Made by a program: the position numbers and the translations under genes. DNA of 64,000 nucleotides from Litchfieldia alkalitelluris (GTDB lineage Bacteria; Bacillota; Bacilli; Bacillales; Bacillaceae_L), in the NCBI RefSeq assembly GCF_002019645.1, contig NZ_KV917374.1, positions 405,148 to 469,147 of the forward strand. Reading direction: 5' to 3'. The notes under the pieces are model-generated. The model had not been told where the DNA came from and did not search any database. It saw only the letters and a program-made list of their open reading frames with translations. How positions within the stretch are numbered: the first letter of the stretch is position 1; every line of letters starts with the position of its first letter. Of this stretch, positions 36,191 through 45,021 are shown one piece after another.

Positions 36191-36276
36191 AATAATTGCC
36201 TCCCTTTATTAACTATTAATAGTGTACAAAATAAACTAACAGAAAGTATTCGTTTAATAGAATCATTACGTACTTT

Positions 36277-37584
36277 TTACAATGTTAATAATTCATCTAC
36301 TACCCTTCCATCGGTTGAACCTAAATGAAGTCCCAGGAGTCGAGCGAGTGTTGGCCCTTCATCGACTAGATGCATTGAAGAAATTTTTAGTTGTGGCTGA
36401 ATTCCCTTTCCGGAAGCAATAAAAACTGTCGTATAATCCTCTTTTTGAGGGGAATATCCATGGGATGCAAATGTATACTTTTTTTCGCGTACCTCCTGAT
36501 CTGTAATAACATGAATTAGTTCTCCAGCTACATTTTCTTTAAAATAGTAACCTCTTGATGCTTCCAGCATAAATGACGCTTGATCGTCGGCTCCTGTATT
36601 ACTAATTTCAAGACCTGTTAAAATAGATTCAATACCATGTTCCTTTGACTTTAATAATTCTTCTAGTAGTTTTGAAACCGAGTCAAACGTTCCTTTATCG
36701 TGTCTGTCTTTTAAGTATATATAGGCGGACCCATCACAGCTTTTACAATAAGCTTTCCAATCAATAACCTTGTTATTGCCTCCCATTGTAATAAAGCCGT
36801 TTTCTTTCAATAAAACATTTAACTGAATCGCTTTGGTCTCATCTAACGCGCTATGATCTCCCAATACAACAATGGTCGAATTCTCAGATATTCCAGCTTC
36901 AAAAAGGGCTTGTTGGATTCGTCCAAGTCTTGTGTCATGCCGATGTAATGCTTGTGTTGCTTGTTCTGAGGAAAAACCGTGATAATGTCTTTGTGTATCT
37001 AAGTCTGTGAAATGGACGAGCAGTAGGTCTGGCTTTCTTGTTTTGATGGTATGAACTGTAGATTCAAGAACAAAGTCATCAAGCTCAGGTTGCTTTAATC
37101 CATTTCTCATTGAACCAAAGCGATAGTTCATTTCTAGTTGGAATAAAGAACTCCCGTTAGCAAGTGAAACAGGAATTTGATGGTGGTAAAATCGATTTGC
37201 AAAAATTTCTGGCATATTATAATCAATCTTTGCCTTAGCTGTCACCGGCCACAATAATGCGGCAGTTTTCATTCCTCCCTTTTTTGCTTCATCATATAAG
37301 GTTGTACCCTTTATGTGACTACGATGCCAAAACCAATCAGGCGAAGAACTACCTGGTTGAAGAAAAGTATTATTAATCACACCATGGTTTTTAGGATATT
37401 TCCCTGTAACAATGGTTGTATGGCAAGGATAAGTGACAGAAGGATAAATGGTTTGAACGCGCTTACAAAGTGACGCAGTTTTTAATAAATTCTTAAAATG
37501 AGGCAGATCTTCAACAAGCGGTAAATCAAGTGAAGAAAAACAATCAAAAGAAATAACAATTAAATGTTCGGTTAAACGACTCAT
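36277..37584 (-). CDS. type I phosphodiesterase/nucleotide pyrophosphatase family protein
   Basis: 435 residues of the alkaline-phosphatase superfamily. The first metal Asp is in LIVISFDCFSSLDL, the Thr nucleophile in SVTYPCHTTIVTGKYPKNHG. Other metal ligands are in VHFTDLDTQRHYHG, VLGDHSALDE and FASHGYSP. These enzymes hydrolyse phosphodiester or pyrophosphate bonds with two metal ions. No signal peptide is visible, so it may act in the cytosol. The start is the ATG at 37584, after TTGGGGGCATTT; a TTG at 37596 is in frame but less likely. Confidence 0.87.
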   Translation of the reverse strand: MSRLTEHLIVISFDCFSSLDLPLVEDLPHFKNLLKTASLCKRVQTIYPSVTYPCHTTIVTGKYPKNHGVINNTFLQPGSSSPDWFWHRSHIKGTTLYDEAKKGGMKTAALLWPVTAKAKIDYNMPEIFANRFYHHQIPVSLANGSSLFQLEMNYRFGSMRNGLKQPELDDFVLESTVHTIKTRKPDLLLVHFTDLDTQRHYHGFSSEQATQALHRHDTRLGRIQQALFEAGISENSTIVVLGDHSALDETKAIQLNVLLKENGFITMGGNNKVIDWKAYCKSCDGSAYIYLKDRHDKGTFDSVSKLLEELLKSKEHGIESILTGLEISNTGADDQASFMLEASRGYYFKENVAGELIHVITDQEVREKKYTFASHGYSPQKEDYTTVFIASGKGIQPQLKISSMHLVDEGPTLARLLGLHLGSTDGRVVDELLTL

Positions 37585-37785
37585 AAATGCCCCCAACTAA
37601 AATAGTTTCTATTTCTATATTATATGATTATGATAGATAATAAGGTTTAAATTAAGTAATTTTTATTTGTTTAAATGACAATGTTTATTTCCACCGGTAA
37701 TTGTAGGATAAGATGAATTAGCTGGTGAGTGGAATCCATTAAACTAGTAACTTTTCAGGGAAGACATCCATGTTAATTAAAATTA

Positions 37786-37978
37786 GCACCGTGGAGTATG
37801 AAAAATAGTGCATTTACCTAGTGTGGAATGAGCGGAGAGCCACTTGACTCCTGCGGGATCAAGTGGTCTCGTGAGACCCCGCAGGAGCCCGCACCTGGCG
37901 ACGAGGAGGCTCACGGATCACCCCGCGGAAAGCAAGTGGATCGCAGCTCATGGAACTCCACTAACTAAGTATTTTCAG
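37786..37978. repeat. dispersed REP-like hairpin element, copy 3
   Basis: Begins GCACCGTGGAGTATGA; contains TGACTCCTGCGGGATCAAGT, GAGACCCCGCAGGAGC, GCGACGAGGAGGCTCACGGA and CCCCGCGGAAAGCAAGTGGA; ends CTAACTAAGTATTTTCAG. It is the best preserved of three copies. It fills most of the 456-base gap between divergent genes. A short open frame inside it is spurious. Confidence 0.9.
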
Positions 37979-38040
37979 AGTGATTCCCATGATAAACAAT
38001 CTAAAAATATAACAATTCAAAAAGAGAAGAGTTTAGTCAT

Positions 38041-39240
38041 ATGAATAAAAGAACCATTTCACAACATAACATACGTACCCTATTTTGGATTAGAATCTTC
38101 GGCTCCATCAGCTTTATTGCACCTGTCCTCACGTTGTTCTACTATAACCGAGGATTAGACGCCGCTGATATTCTATTACTCCAAATCTTCTGGAGTGGCG
38201 CGGTATTGATTGGAGAAGTTCCAGGTGGAGTAGTCGCAGACCGCTATGGTCCAAAAACATCATTTATCATAGGATCTCTAGTAAAGATGTCGAGCCTTAT
38301 CTTACTAGTGTTTGCAACCGAGCCATGGATGTTTTTTCTATTTAGTGCAATCAACGGACTATCAGTGACATTCTTTTCGGGAGCAGATGAAACATTAATC
38401 TATGAATCGTTAAAAGAAGATGGGGAGCACCATCGAATGGATCGAGCGATGGGGAAGATTCAGTCCGCAGGCTTTGTTTCTATGCTTATTGCCGTTATTT
38501 TCGGTGCCTATTTTGCAAAGGATTTGCAAGAAGAACAATTTGTCTTTTTAATTATTCTTGGGCTTGTTCTTCACATTGGGGAATTTGTTCTTTTATTTTT
38601 TGTGAAAAGCCCAGAAATAAGCGGGTCATATCGTGAGAATCCTTTTACACAAGTAATCTCTGGTGTGAAAGCGATTCGTCAAGCTCCACAGCTGTTATTA
38701 CTTTTTTTAAATTTCACGCTTGTATTCATCCCCGCTGACTCGGTTTATGAAGCTTTTAACCAACCTTTAATGACAGATGCAGGACTTCCTGTCGTATTCA
38801 TCGGTGTTGTTTATGCGCTTGCTGCCGTAGGAGGCTTTATCTGCTCACAGTCAGTTGGTTGGCTAACGAGTGTATTTTCAAGAAGGTTACTCATGAATCT
38901 AACCGGTGGTCTTGCAGCTGTTGGATTATTAATCTCTGCCCTGTTTGGTGAAACACTGTGGTTAATCATAGGCTCCTTTTTTATCCTAAGATTTGGACAA
39001 GCAATCAGGCGCCCCATTTATTCACAGCTAAAAAATGATTTGATTCCCTCACATGTTAGAGCAACAACATTATCATTAATATCAGTTCTTGATTCGGCTT
39101 TGGATCTTGTCATCTTTGGTCTATTATCAGTCATTGCCTTAAAAGGGTTATCAGGAATCTTAATAGCAAGTAGTATACTCGCATTAATAGGGACCTTCAT
39201 TCCGATTCAACGTATGAAAGCTAGACAACAAACAGAGTAA
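38041..39240 (+). CDS. MFS transporter
   Basis: 399 residues, 12 predicted membrane segments, with the loop motif GGVVADRYGPKTSF after segment 2. Similar bacillar proteins are annotated as MFS transporters of drug-export type; no specific substrate can be named. The ATG at 38041 is preceded by AAGAGAAGAGTTTAGTCAT, a moderate ribosome binding site. The AEC transporter starts 13 bases after its stop codon, so the two are one operon. Confidence 0.85.
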   Translation: MNKRTISQHNIRTLFWIRIFGSISFIAPVLTLFYYNRGLDAADILLLQIFWSGAVLIGEVPGGVVADRYGPKTSFIIGSLVKMSSLILLVFATEPWMFFLFSAINGLSVTFFSGADETLIYESLKEDGEHHRMDRAMGKIQSAGFVSMLIAVIFGAYFAKDLQEEQFVFLIILGLVLHIGEFVLLFFVKSPEISGSYRENPFTQVISGVKAIRQAPQLLLLFLNFTLVFIPADSVYEAFNQPLMTDAGLPVVFIGVVYALAAVGGFICSQSVGWLTSVFSRRLLMNLTGGLAAVGLLISALFGETLWLIIGSFFILRFGQAIRRPIYSQLKNDLIPSHVRATTLSLISVLDSALDLVIFGLLSVIALKGLSGILIASSILALIGTFIPIQRMKARQQTE

Positions 39241-39253
39241 GGAGGAATGTTCT

Positions 39254-40165
39254 TTGGAGAACTTTAACCAACAGTTTTTATATGCAGTAATGATTATTGC
39301 GCTAGGCTATTTATTAAAAAGATGTAACATCATAAAAGAACAAGACGGTGAAGGTTTATCTAGAATTATCTTCAACCTTACACTACCAGCACTGATCATC
39401 GTGACATTTAATGATCTGAAAATAGACATATCACTCATCTTGCTAATTTTTAGTGGCTTTATATATGGTATATTTTCGGCAGTTCTTGGTTTGCTCGTGT
39501 TTAGAAACGAACCGAGAAAAACAAAAGGTATGATGGCCATGCTCGTTCCTGGCTTTAATATTGGTCTTTTTGCTTATCCTCTAGTAGAAGGAATTTGGGG
39601 CAAGGAGGGTATTAAGTATTTTGGAATGTTTGATGTTGGAAACGCATTTATTGTTTTTGGTGTAAGCTATTTGATCGGTAGTTATTATTCAGCAGAGAAT
39701 GTTAAGTTAGATATGAAGAGTATTTCAACAAAAATGGTGAAATCGATCCCGTTTATGACCTATATTATTGTGTTTGTTCTAAATCTAATTGGTGTTCATC
39801 TTCCTACCTTTTTCCTCGAAACTTCGGAAATTATCTCATTAGCAAACATGCCACTTGCGTTACTACTGCTAGGGATTTATTTGAATTTCACGTTTGATCG
39901 TGGAAATAGTAAGTTGATTTTAAAATTTTTAGCAATAAGATATGGTGTTGGATTGACCTTAGGAATCTTACTATTTATGATCCTTCCCTTTGAAAATATG
40001 TTTAAATACACACTGTTAATTGGATTTATCCTACCTACATCAGTCTCGGTGTTACCATACTCCGTCGAGTTTGATTACAATCGTAAATTCGTTGGTACAA
40101 TTTCGAATTTAACCATCTTAATTAGCTTCTTTTTATTGTGGGTTATTGGAAATGTAGTTTTATAG
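39254..40165 (+). CDS. AEC family transporter (auxin efflux carrier-like)
   Basis: 303 residues in the ten-segment AEC/BASS layout of two five-helix repeats. The N-terminus AVMIIALGYLLKRCNIIKEQ and ILPTSVSVLPYSVEF near the C-terminus are typical. Bacterial members carry malate, malonate or other small anions. The start is TTG at 39254, nine bases after AAGGAGG. It is co-transcribed with the MFS gene. Confidence 0.85.
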   Translation: MENFNQQFLYAVMIIALGYLLKRCNIIKEQDGEGLSRIIFNLTLPALIIVTFNDLKIDISLILLIFSGFIYGIFSAVLGLLVFRNEPRKTKGMMAMLVPGFNIGLFAYPLVEGIWGKEGIKYFGMFDVGNAFIVFGVSYLIGSYYSAENVKLDMKSISTKMVKSIPFMTYIIVFVLNLIGVHLPTFFLETSEIISLANMPLALLLLGIYLNFTFDRGNSKLILKFLAIRYGVGLTLGILLFMILPFENMFKYTLLIGFILPTSVSVLPYSVEFDYNRKFVGTISNLTILISFFLLWVIGNVVL

Positions 40166-40171
40166 TTTGTA

Positions 40172-40207
40172 AAGTGTCTTGGTCTCCTTTAATGTGACCG
40201 AGCCTTT
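40172..40207 (+). terminator. rho-independent terminator
   Basis: CTTGGTC and GACCGAG pair around TCCTTTAATGT, followed by CCTTTTTTTG, after the AEC gene. Confidence 0.8.
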
Positions 40208-40321
40208 TTTTGTTCGATATCACTAAATGAAAAAGAGAGATTTGTAGGTTTTATTAATGACAGGCTTTCTGGAATCGATATACGATTAGAAACAATCCAT
40301 GAAGACTGAAAGGTGATGTGA

Positions 40322-41743
40322 GTGAAAACTGTATTAATCAGAAATGCTAGAAATATTATTACGATGGATGAAGAGAGAAGCCAATTCCCTGGAGGAAGCA
40401 TCTATATTGAAGGACAGGAAATTAAAGCGATTGGTGTGGATCTACCATATGAAACAGCGGATGAAATCATCGATGCCAGAAATCAAATCATTTATCCTGG
40501 TTTAATCAATACACATCATCATTTATATCAGACGTTTACTCGGAATATCCCTTTGGCTCAAAACTGTGAATTATTTGATTGGTTGATTACCCTTTATGAT
40601 ATTTGGCGTCACATTCGACCAGAAGATGTTTATTTAAGTGCTGCTGTTGGTCTAGGTGAACTATTAAAAAGTGGCTGCACAACTGCTGCAGATCACTTCT
40701 ATGTATTTCCAAATGGTGTCTCAGGAGAATTAATTGATGAAGAAATACGTGCGGCCCATGATTTAGGAATCCGCTTCTTCCCAACAAGAGGCTCTATGAG
40801 TCTCGGAAGATCAAAGGGAGGACTTCCGCCTGATGAGGTTGTGCAAACAGAAGATGTTATCCTAAAAGATACGATGAGAGTAATTGAAACCTATCATGAT
40901 CCAAGTCCATTTTCAATGGTACGAGTGGGTGTGGCTCCGTGCTCTCCATTTTCGGTAAGTAAGGATTTATTAATTGAGTCATCTCGTTTAGCGAGAAGCT
41001 ACGGAGTAAGAATGCATACACATTTAGCCGAAACTCAGGATGAAGAGCATTTTTGTCTTGAAAAGCTAGGAATGAGACCATTAGAGCTGATGGAGCAAAC
41101 AGGATGGGTGGGAAATGACGTATGGTTCGCTCATGGAATTTGGTTTAATGAACAAGAAATTGTAAAACTTGGAACATGTGGCTGTGGGGTGGCACATTGC
41201 CCAAGTAGTAATATGAAAATGAAGTCAGGCGTCATGCCGATTATGGAAATGTTGAAAAAAGGTGTGAAAGTTGGTCTCGGCGTGGATGGTTCAGCTTCTA
41301 ATGATTCTTCTAATATGTTAATGGAACTGAAAATTATGAATCTCCTCCATAATCTCAAGCACGGCACAAAGGCCCTTAGTGCGGAAGACTGTTTGTATAT
41401 TGCGACAAAAGGTTCCTCAAAGGTACTTGGGTGGGAAGATTCGATCGGATCATTAGAGGTAGGCAAGGCGGCCGACTTATTTATGATCAATGCCAATAGA
41501 ATGGAGTTTGCTGGAGCCTTGTTTGATGATGCAGCATTACCGATCTTAACAGGAACACCACAGGTAGAGAGAACCATTGTGGGAGGGAAAACAGTGGTGA
41601 AGGACGGGAGACTCGTATCTATCAATGAAGAGCAGTTGGCCGTTTCTGCTCAGAAAGCAGCAGCAAGGATGCTGGAGACTGCATCAAAGCATATGAATAA
41701 AAATTATAAAAAATCCCGAATGAAAAAATTAAATTTTAGATAA
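40322..41743 (+). CDS. 8-oxoguanine deaminase-like amidohydrolase
   Basis: 473 residues of the metal-dependent amidohydrolase superfamily. The metal ligands are visible in GLINTHHHLYQ, in MHTHLAETQDEE and in LGVDGSASND. The protein resembles 8-oxoguanine deaminase and hydroxydechloroatrazine ethylaminohydrolase more than classical guanine deaminase. 8-Oxoguanine deaminase yields urate and ammonia, which fits the ureide genes downstream; the exact substrate is inferred. The start is GTG at 40322, after AAAGGTGATGTGA. It is monocistronic, or read with the ABC genes after a 355-base gap. Confidence 0.8.
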   Translation: MKTVLIRNARNIITMDEERSQFPGGSIYIEGQEIKAIGVDLPYETADEIIDARNQIIYPGLINTHHHLYQTFTRNIPLAQNCELFDWLITLYDIWRHIRPEDVYLSAAVGLGELLKSGCTTAADHFYVFPNGVSGELIDEEIRAAHDLGIRFFPTRGSMSLGRSKGGLPPDEVVQTEDVILKDTMRVIETYHDPSPFSMVRVGVAPCSPFSVSKDLLIESSRLARSYGVRMHTHLAETQDEEHFCLEKLGMRPLELMEQTGWVGNDVWFAHGIWFNEQEIVKLGTCGCGVAHCPSSNMKMKSGVMPIMEMLKKGVKVGLGVDGSASNDSSNMLMELKIMNLLHNLKHGTKALSAEDCLYIATKGSSKVLGWEDSIGSLEVGKAADLFMINANRMEFAGALFDDAALPILTGTPQVERTIVGGKTVVKDGRLVSINEEQLAVSAQKAAARMLETASKHMNKNYKKSRMKKLNFR

Positions 41744-41941
41744 ACGAATTAATTAATATACGAATAAGCCGTTTCTTTAAATGAATATTGTACGTTTTCA
41801 GCTGGTAAATTAACGCCAATATTACAGGATAAAAGATTTTTTTAAAGATTGTTAGTAAATGTAACGCTTACATTCACTGATAAGCAGATACCAAGTAAAA
41901 AATTGTTATTATATCTAAATTTTTATGAATGTTTCGTTTAA

Positions 41942-41955
41942 AATAACCAATGACA
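41942..41955 (-). promoter_or_regulatory. candidate PucR box ahead of the ABC operon
   Basis: The minus strand reads TGTCATTGGTTATT, matching 11 of 13 positions of the remembered PucR box WWWCNTTGGTTAA. It is about 145 bases ahead of the ABC ATPase start. The rest of 41744-42098 shows no gene and no purine riboswitch. Confidence 0.4.
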
Positions 41956-42098
41956 AAACCCCCTTAAATAAATTAGGATAAAAAGTAACAAGAGATGTAA
42001 TATTTTATGACATACAAAAGAAGATTTCATACCTAAAATTATCTGAAAGTTTATAAGATAAAATATGTTCAGAAAAATATTTAGAGGGGGAGATTTGA

Positions 42099-42884
42099 TT
42101 GGTGGTAGCTGTAAATGAGGTAGTGGCTTTTGAGAGGGTTAGTAAAATCTATAATACGGGAACTGTCGCACTGAGTAATTTTCAGTTATCCATTAAAGAG
42201 GGTGAATTTATTAGCTTTCTAGGCCCTTCTGGATGTGGTAAATCAACTGCTTTACGAATGGTAGCTGGACTTGGGGAGGCGACTGACGGTGAAGTGAAGG
42301 TTTTTGATAAAAAGCCACTTGATGTTGTTCAGCAGTCTAATGATATAGCGTTTGTATTTCAGGATGCAAATCTATTACCTTGGCGAAATGTCCTTGATAA
42401 TGTTCTTCTCCCTTTAGAACTTCGTGGTGGAAATAAGAAAGAGCATAAAGAAACAGCTTTAAACGTATTGGAAATGGTGGGATTAAAAGATCACTTAAAA
42501 TCCTACCCTAGGCAACTTTCAGGTGGGATGAAGATGCGTGTATCTATTGCCAGAGCATTAGCTGCAAAACCCAAAATGCTATTGATGGATGAGCCTTTTG
42601 CCGCACTAGATGAAATTACCAGACAAGCGCTTCAAATGGAATTACTAGATATATGGCGAAAAGAAAAAATGACAATACTGTTTGTTACACATAATGTGTA
42701 TGAAGCTGTATTTCTATCAACAAGAATAGCTGTGATGTCAGCTAGGCCTGGTCGATTATCCTCAATGATTGATGTTGATCTTCCGAATCATAGGAATTTA
42801 CATATGAGGATCGAAGATAAATTTAATGAAATCGTAGAACTAGCATCAAAGAGTTTAGAAACTAGCTCGGATGAAAGGGGATAA
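42099..42884 (+). CDS. ABC transporter ATP-binding protein (SsuB/TauB type)
   Basis: 261 residues. Walker A is FLGPSGCGKSTALRM, the signature is RQLSGGMKMRVSIARAL, Walker B is MLLMDEPFAALDE and the switch His is in VTHNVYEAVFLS. The family energises uptake of sulfonates, thiamine precursors or other small organic molecules together with an NMT1-like binding protein. The start is TTG at 42099 after AGAGGGGGAGATTTGA. The permease start follows four bases after the stop codon. Its position in the purine region suggests a purine or ureide substrate (inference). Confidence 0.92.
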   Translation: MVVAVNEVVAFERVSKIYNTGTVALSNFQLSIKEGEFISFLGPSGCGKSTALRMVAGLGEATDGEVKVFDKKPLDVVQQSNDIAFVFQDANLLPWRNVLDNVLLPLELRGGNKKEHKETALNVLEMVGLKDHLKSYPRQLSGGMKMRVSIARALAAKPKMLLMDEPFAALDEITRQALQMELLDIWRKEKMTILFVTHNVYEAVFLSTRIAVMSARPGRLSSMIDVDLPNHRNLHMRIEDKFNEIVELASKSLETSSDERG

Positions 42885-42888
42885 GCTG

Positions 42889-43746
42889 ATGTCGATACAA
42901 TCTATTGAAATAGCGAAACAAAAAATGGTAGCAAAAGTAGAAAAGAAGGAAAGAAAGGGCTGGAATCGATTTAAGCAATATTATATTGGTCCCATTATTG
43001 CCTTTATCATATTTATTACTTTATGGCAGATCATCCCGTTAATATTCGGAATTAAGCATTACATTTTACCAAAGCCAACAGATGTTGTTACGGCAGCAAT
43101 TAAAGATTGGCATTTATTGTGGCCTGCTGTACAAATTACAATTGTTGAGTCGGTCTTAGGTTTTGTATTAAGTGCAGTTGTTGGTATTCTGATTTCGATT
43201 CTTTTAGCAAGTTCGAAAATATTAGAACGTAGCATTTATCCGTATGCAATTATTTTACAAACCATACCTGTAGTAGCGGTTGCACCAATCATTGTAATCT
43301 GGTTTGGTGCAGGTTATAACTCAATTGTAGTTATTTCGTTTCTAGTTGGATTTTTCCCAGTCATTTCAAACACCTTGATGGGTTTAAATTCAGTTGATAA
43401 AAATATGGATGAATTATTTACACTTTATAATGCATCAAGATGGCAAAAAATGTGGAAGCTTCGGATTCCAGCTGCAATGCCATTTATCATGGCTGGCTTA
43501 AAAGTGTCTTGTACATTAACAATTGTGGGTGCGATTGTTGGTGAGTATGTTGCGGGAATTGGAGGAGGTAAAGGTGGATTAGGTTATTCCATCACCGTTG
43601 CAGCGATTCAGGTCAAAACCGCCTATTTATTTGCTTGTGGAATTGCCGCTGCGATCTTAGGGGTAGGTTTTTATCTTCTAGTAAGCTATATTTCTCATTT
43701 AATCTTAAAATCATGGCACGAATCGGCAATGAAAGCTGAAAAATAA
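42889..43746 (+). CDS. ABC transporter permease (SsuC/TauC type)
   Basis: 285 residues with about six membrane segments and a basic cytosolic N-terminus. The EAA loop appears as LYNASRWQKMWKLRIPAAMP, with the conserved Gly replaced by Ser in this family's variant form. The start is the ATG at 42889, after AAAGGGGATAAGCTG; an ATG at 42871 overlaps the ATPase gene and is less likely. It is the membrane partner of the ATPase and the binding protein that follows. Confidence 0.9.
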   Translation: MSIQSIEIAKQKMVAKVEKKERKGWNRFKQYYIGPIIAFIIFITLWQIIPLIFGIKHYILPKPTDVVTAAIKDWHLLWPAVQITIVESVLGFVLSAVVGILISILLASSKILERSIYPYAIILQTIPVVAVAPIIVIWFGAGYNSIVVISFLVGFFPVISNTLMGLNSVDKNMDELFTLYNASRWQKMWKLRIPAAMPFIMAGLKVSCTLTIVGAIVGEYVAGIGGGKGGLGYSITVAAIQVKTAYLFACGIAAAILGVGFYLLVSYISHLILKSWHESAMKAEK

Positions 43747-43768
43747 AAAAATAAAAGGGGATTAGTAT

Positions 43769-44785
43769 ATGAAAAAGCTATTAGAATGGAAGAAGTCGAG
43801 TATCGCAATACTGAGTATCATAGTAGTGCTAATGTTAGCTGCTTGTTCAAGTGAAGATGCTGGAGGTTCAACAGGAGATTCCGCTGACTCTGAATCGGTT
43901 GATTCTGTTAAACTTGTATTAAACTGGTTTGCAAAAGCGCAGCATGGTGGTGTTTATGCTGCACAAGAACAAGGGTACTTTGAAGAAAACGGCTTAGATG
44001 TAACAATTGAACCAGGTGGCCCTCAAGTATCATCCATTCAAATGGTTGCATCTGGTAGTGCACAATTCGGTTTAGCGCATGCCGATCAAATGGTAATTGC
44101 TCGTAATCAAGGCATCGAATTAGTAGCGGTTGCTGCTGCAATGCAAGGAAGTCCACAAGCTTGGATGTTTCATAAAGGCCAAGAAATTGATGAGTTTGAA
44201 GACTTAAATGGAAGAACCGTGTTTATTCAACCAGGTATTACATATTGGGATTACTTAAAAGGGGAATACGATCTTAGTGGTGCAAAGGAAGTAGCGTATA
44301 CTGGTCAGCATGTGAATTTCATGGATGATGAAACATCTGTTACTCAAGCATTCGTGACTTCTGAGCCATATTTCATGGAGTTAGAAAATGTTGAAACAGA
44401 AACGATGTTAATTTCTGAATCAGGCTATGACCCTTATAATGTTGTTTTATATGTTACAAAGGAGTACTTAGAAGAAAATAAGGATCAAGTTCAAAAGTTT
44501 GTTACTGCTTTTGTTGAAGGCTGGAATTACTATAAAGAGTCTCCTGATGAAATCACAAAGGCTATTAATGAAGCAAATACTGATATTGCACTCGAAGCCC
44601 TTGAATTTGAGCAAACATCACAAGCTGAGTTTGTATATGGCGGAGATGCTGCCGAACATGGTGTCGGGTAGATGTCAGAAGAAAGATGGAGTACACTGAT
44701 TGACCAACTATTTGAGTTAGGTTTGCTTGAGGAAAAATTTGATCCAGCTAGTATCTTTTCAACGGAATTTTTACCTAAAAATTAA
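43769..44785 (+). pseudogene. ABC substrate-binding lipoprotein (NMT1/SsuA-like) with in-frame amber codon
   Basis: The ATG at 43769 follows AAAAGGGGATTAGTAT. The product has a lipoprotein signal with lipobox LAAC, then KLVLNWFAKAQHGGVYAAQE, the NMT1/THI5-like beginning, and TYWDYLKGEY. Codon 301 (44669-44671) is TAG. The same frame continues after it for 37 more codons, reading MSEERWSTLIDQLFELGLLE up to LPKN and a TAA at 44785. That tail is the usual C-terminal helix of the family, so the TAG is an internal nonsense codon. The truncated 300-residue form may still fold. A sequencing error or readthrough are alternatives. Confidence 0.8.
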
Positions 44786-44900
44786 GGCTCTTTTCTGAAA
44801 GAATGTTGCTTATCGAACAATTATACAGATTTAAAAGCCAATATTATACAATAAAGGTTTATGACGTCGGAAGAAAAGATGCCACCGCGCGTATTTCGTA
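44786..44900 (+). repeat. dispersed AGAAAAGATGCCAC element, copy d
   Basis: Starts GGCTCTTTTCTGAAAGAATG at the stop codon of the binding-protein frame and carries the core AGAAAAGATGCCAC at 44872-44885. The left end matches 17586-17600 and 49035-49050. Confidence 0.65.
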
Positions 44901-44967
44901 GTGTTGTCTAAGACGGTTTAAGAGTAACATTGTATACGAAAATAGCCAAAATTAATAAAACAGGAAT

Positions 44968-44998
44968 GTGCCTGGCATCTGTAATTGGTGCCTGGCAC
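44968..44998 (+). repeat. direct repeat GTGCCTGGCA
   Basis: GTGCCTGGCATCT and GTGCCTGGCACTT, 20 bases apart, directly ahead of the ribosome binding site of the amidase gene. Each is nearly self-complementary (GTGCC...GGCAC). This motif is known as a short dispersed repeat in many Firmicutes. Confidence 0.7.
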
Positions 44999-45021
44999 TT
45001 TGCCATTTTGGAGGGAAGAAA

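Noticed and set aside
37844-38044. 66-codon frame before the MFS gene
   Set aside because: It lies within REP-like copy 3 and owes its openness to GC content.
41744-42098. Purine riboswitch ahead of the ABC operon
   Set aside because: The conserved loop sequences of purine riboswitches are not present; only PucR-box-like sequence was seen.
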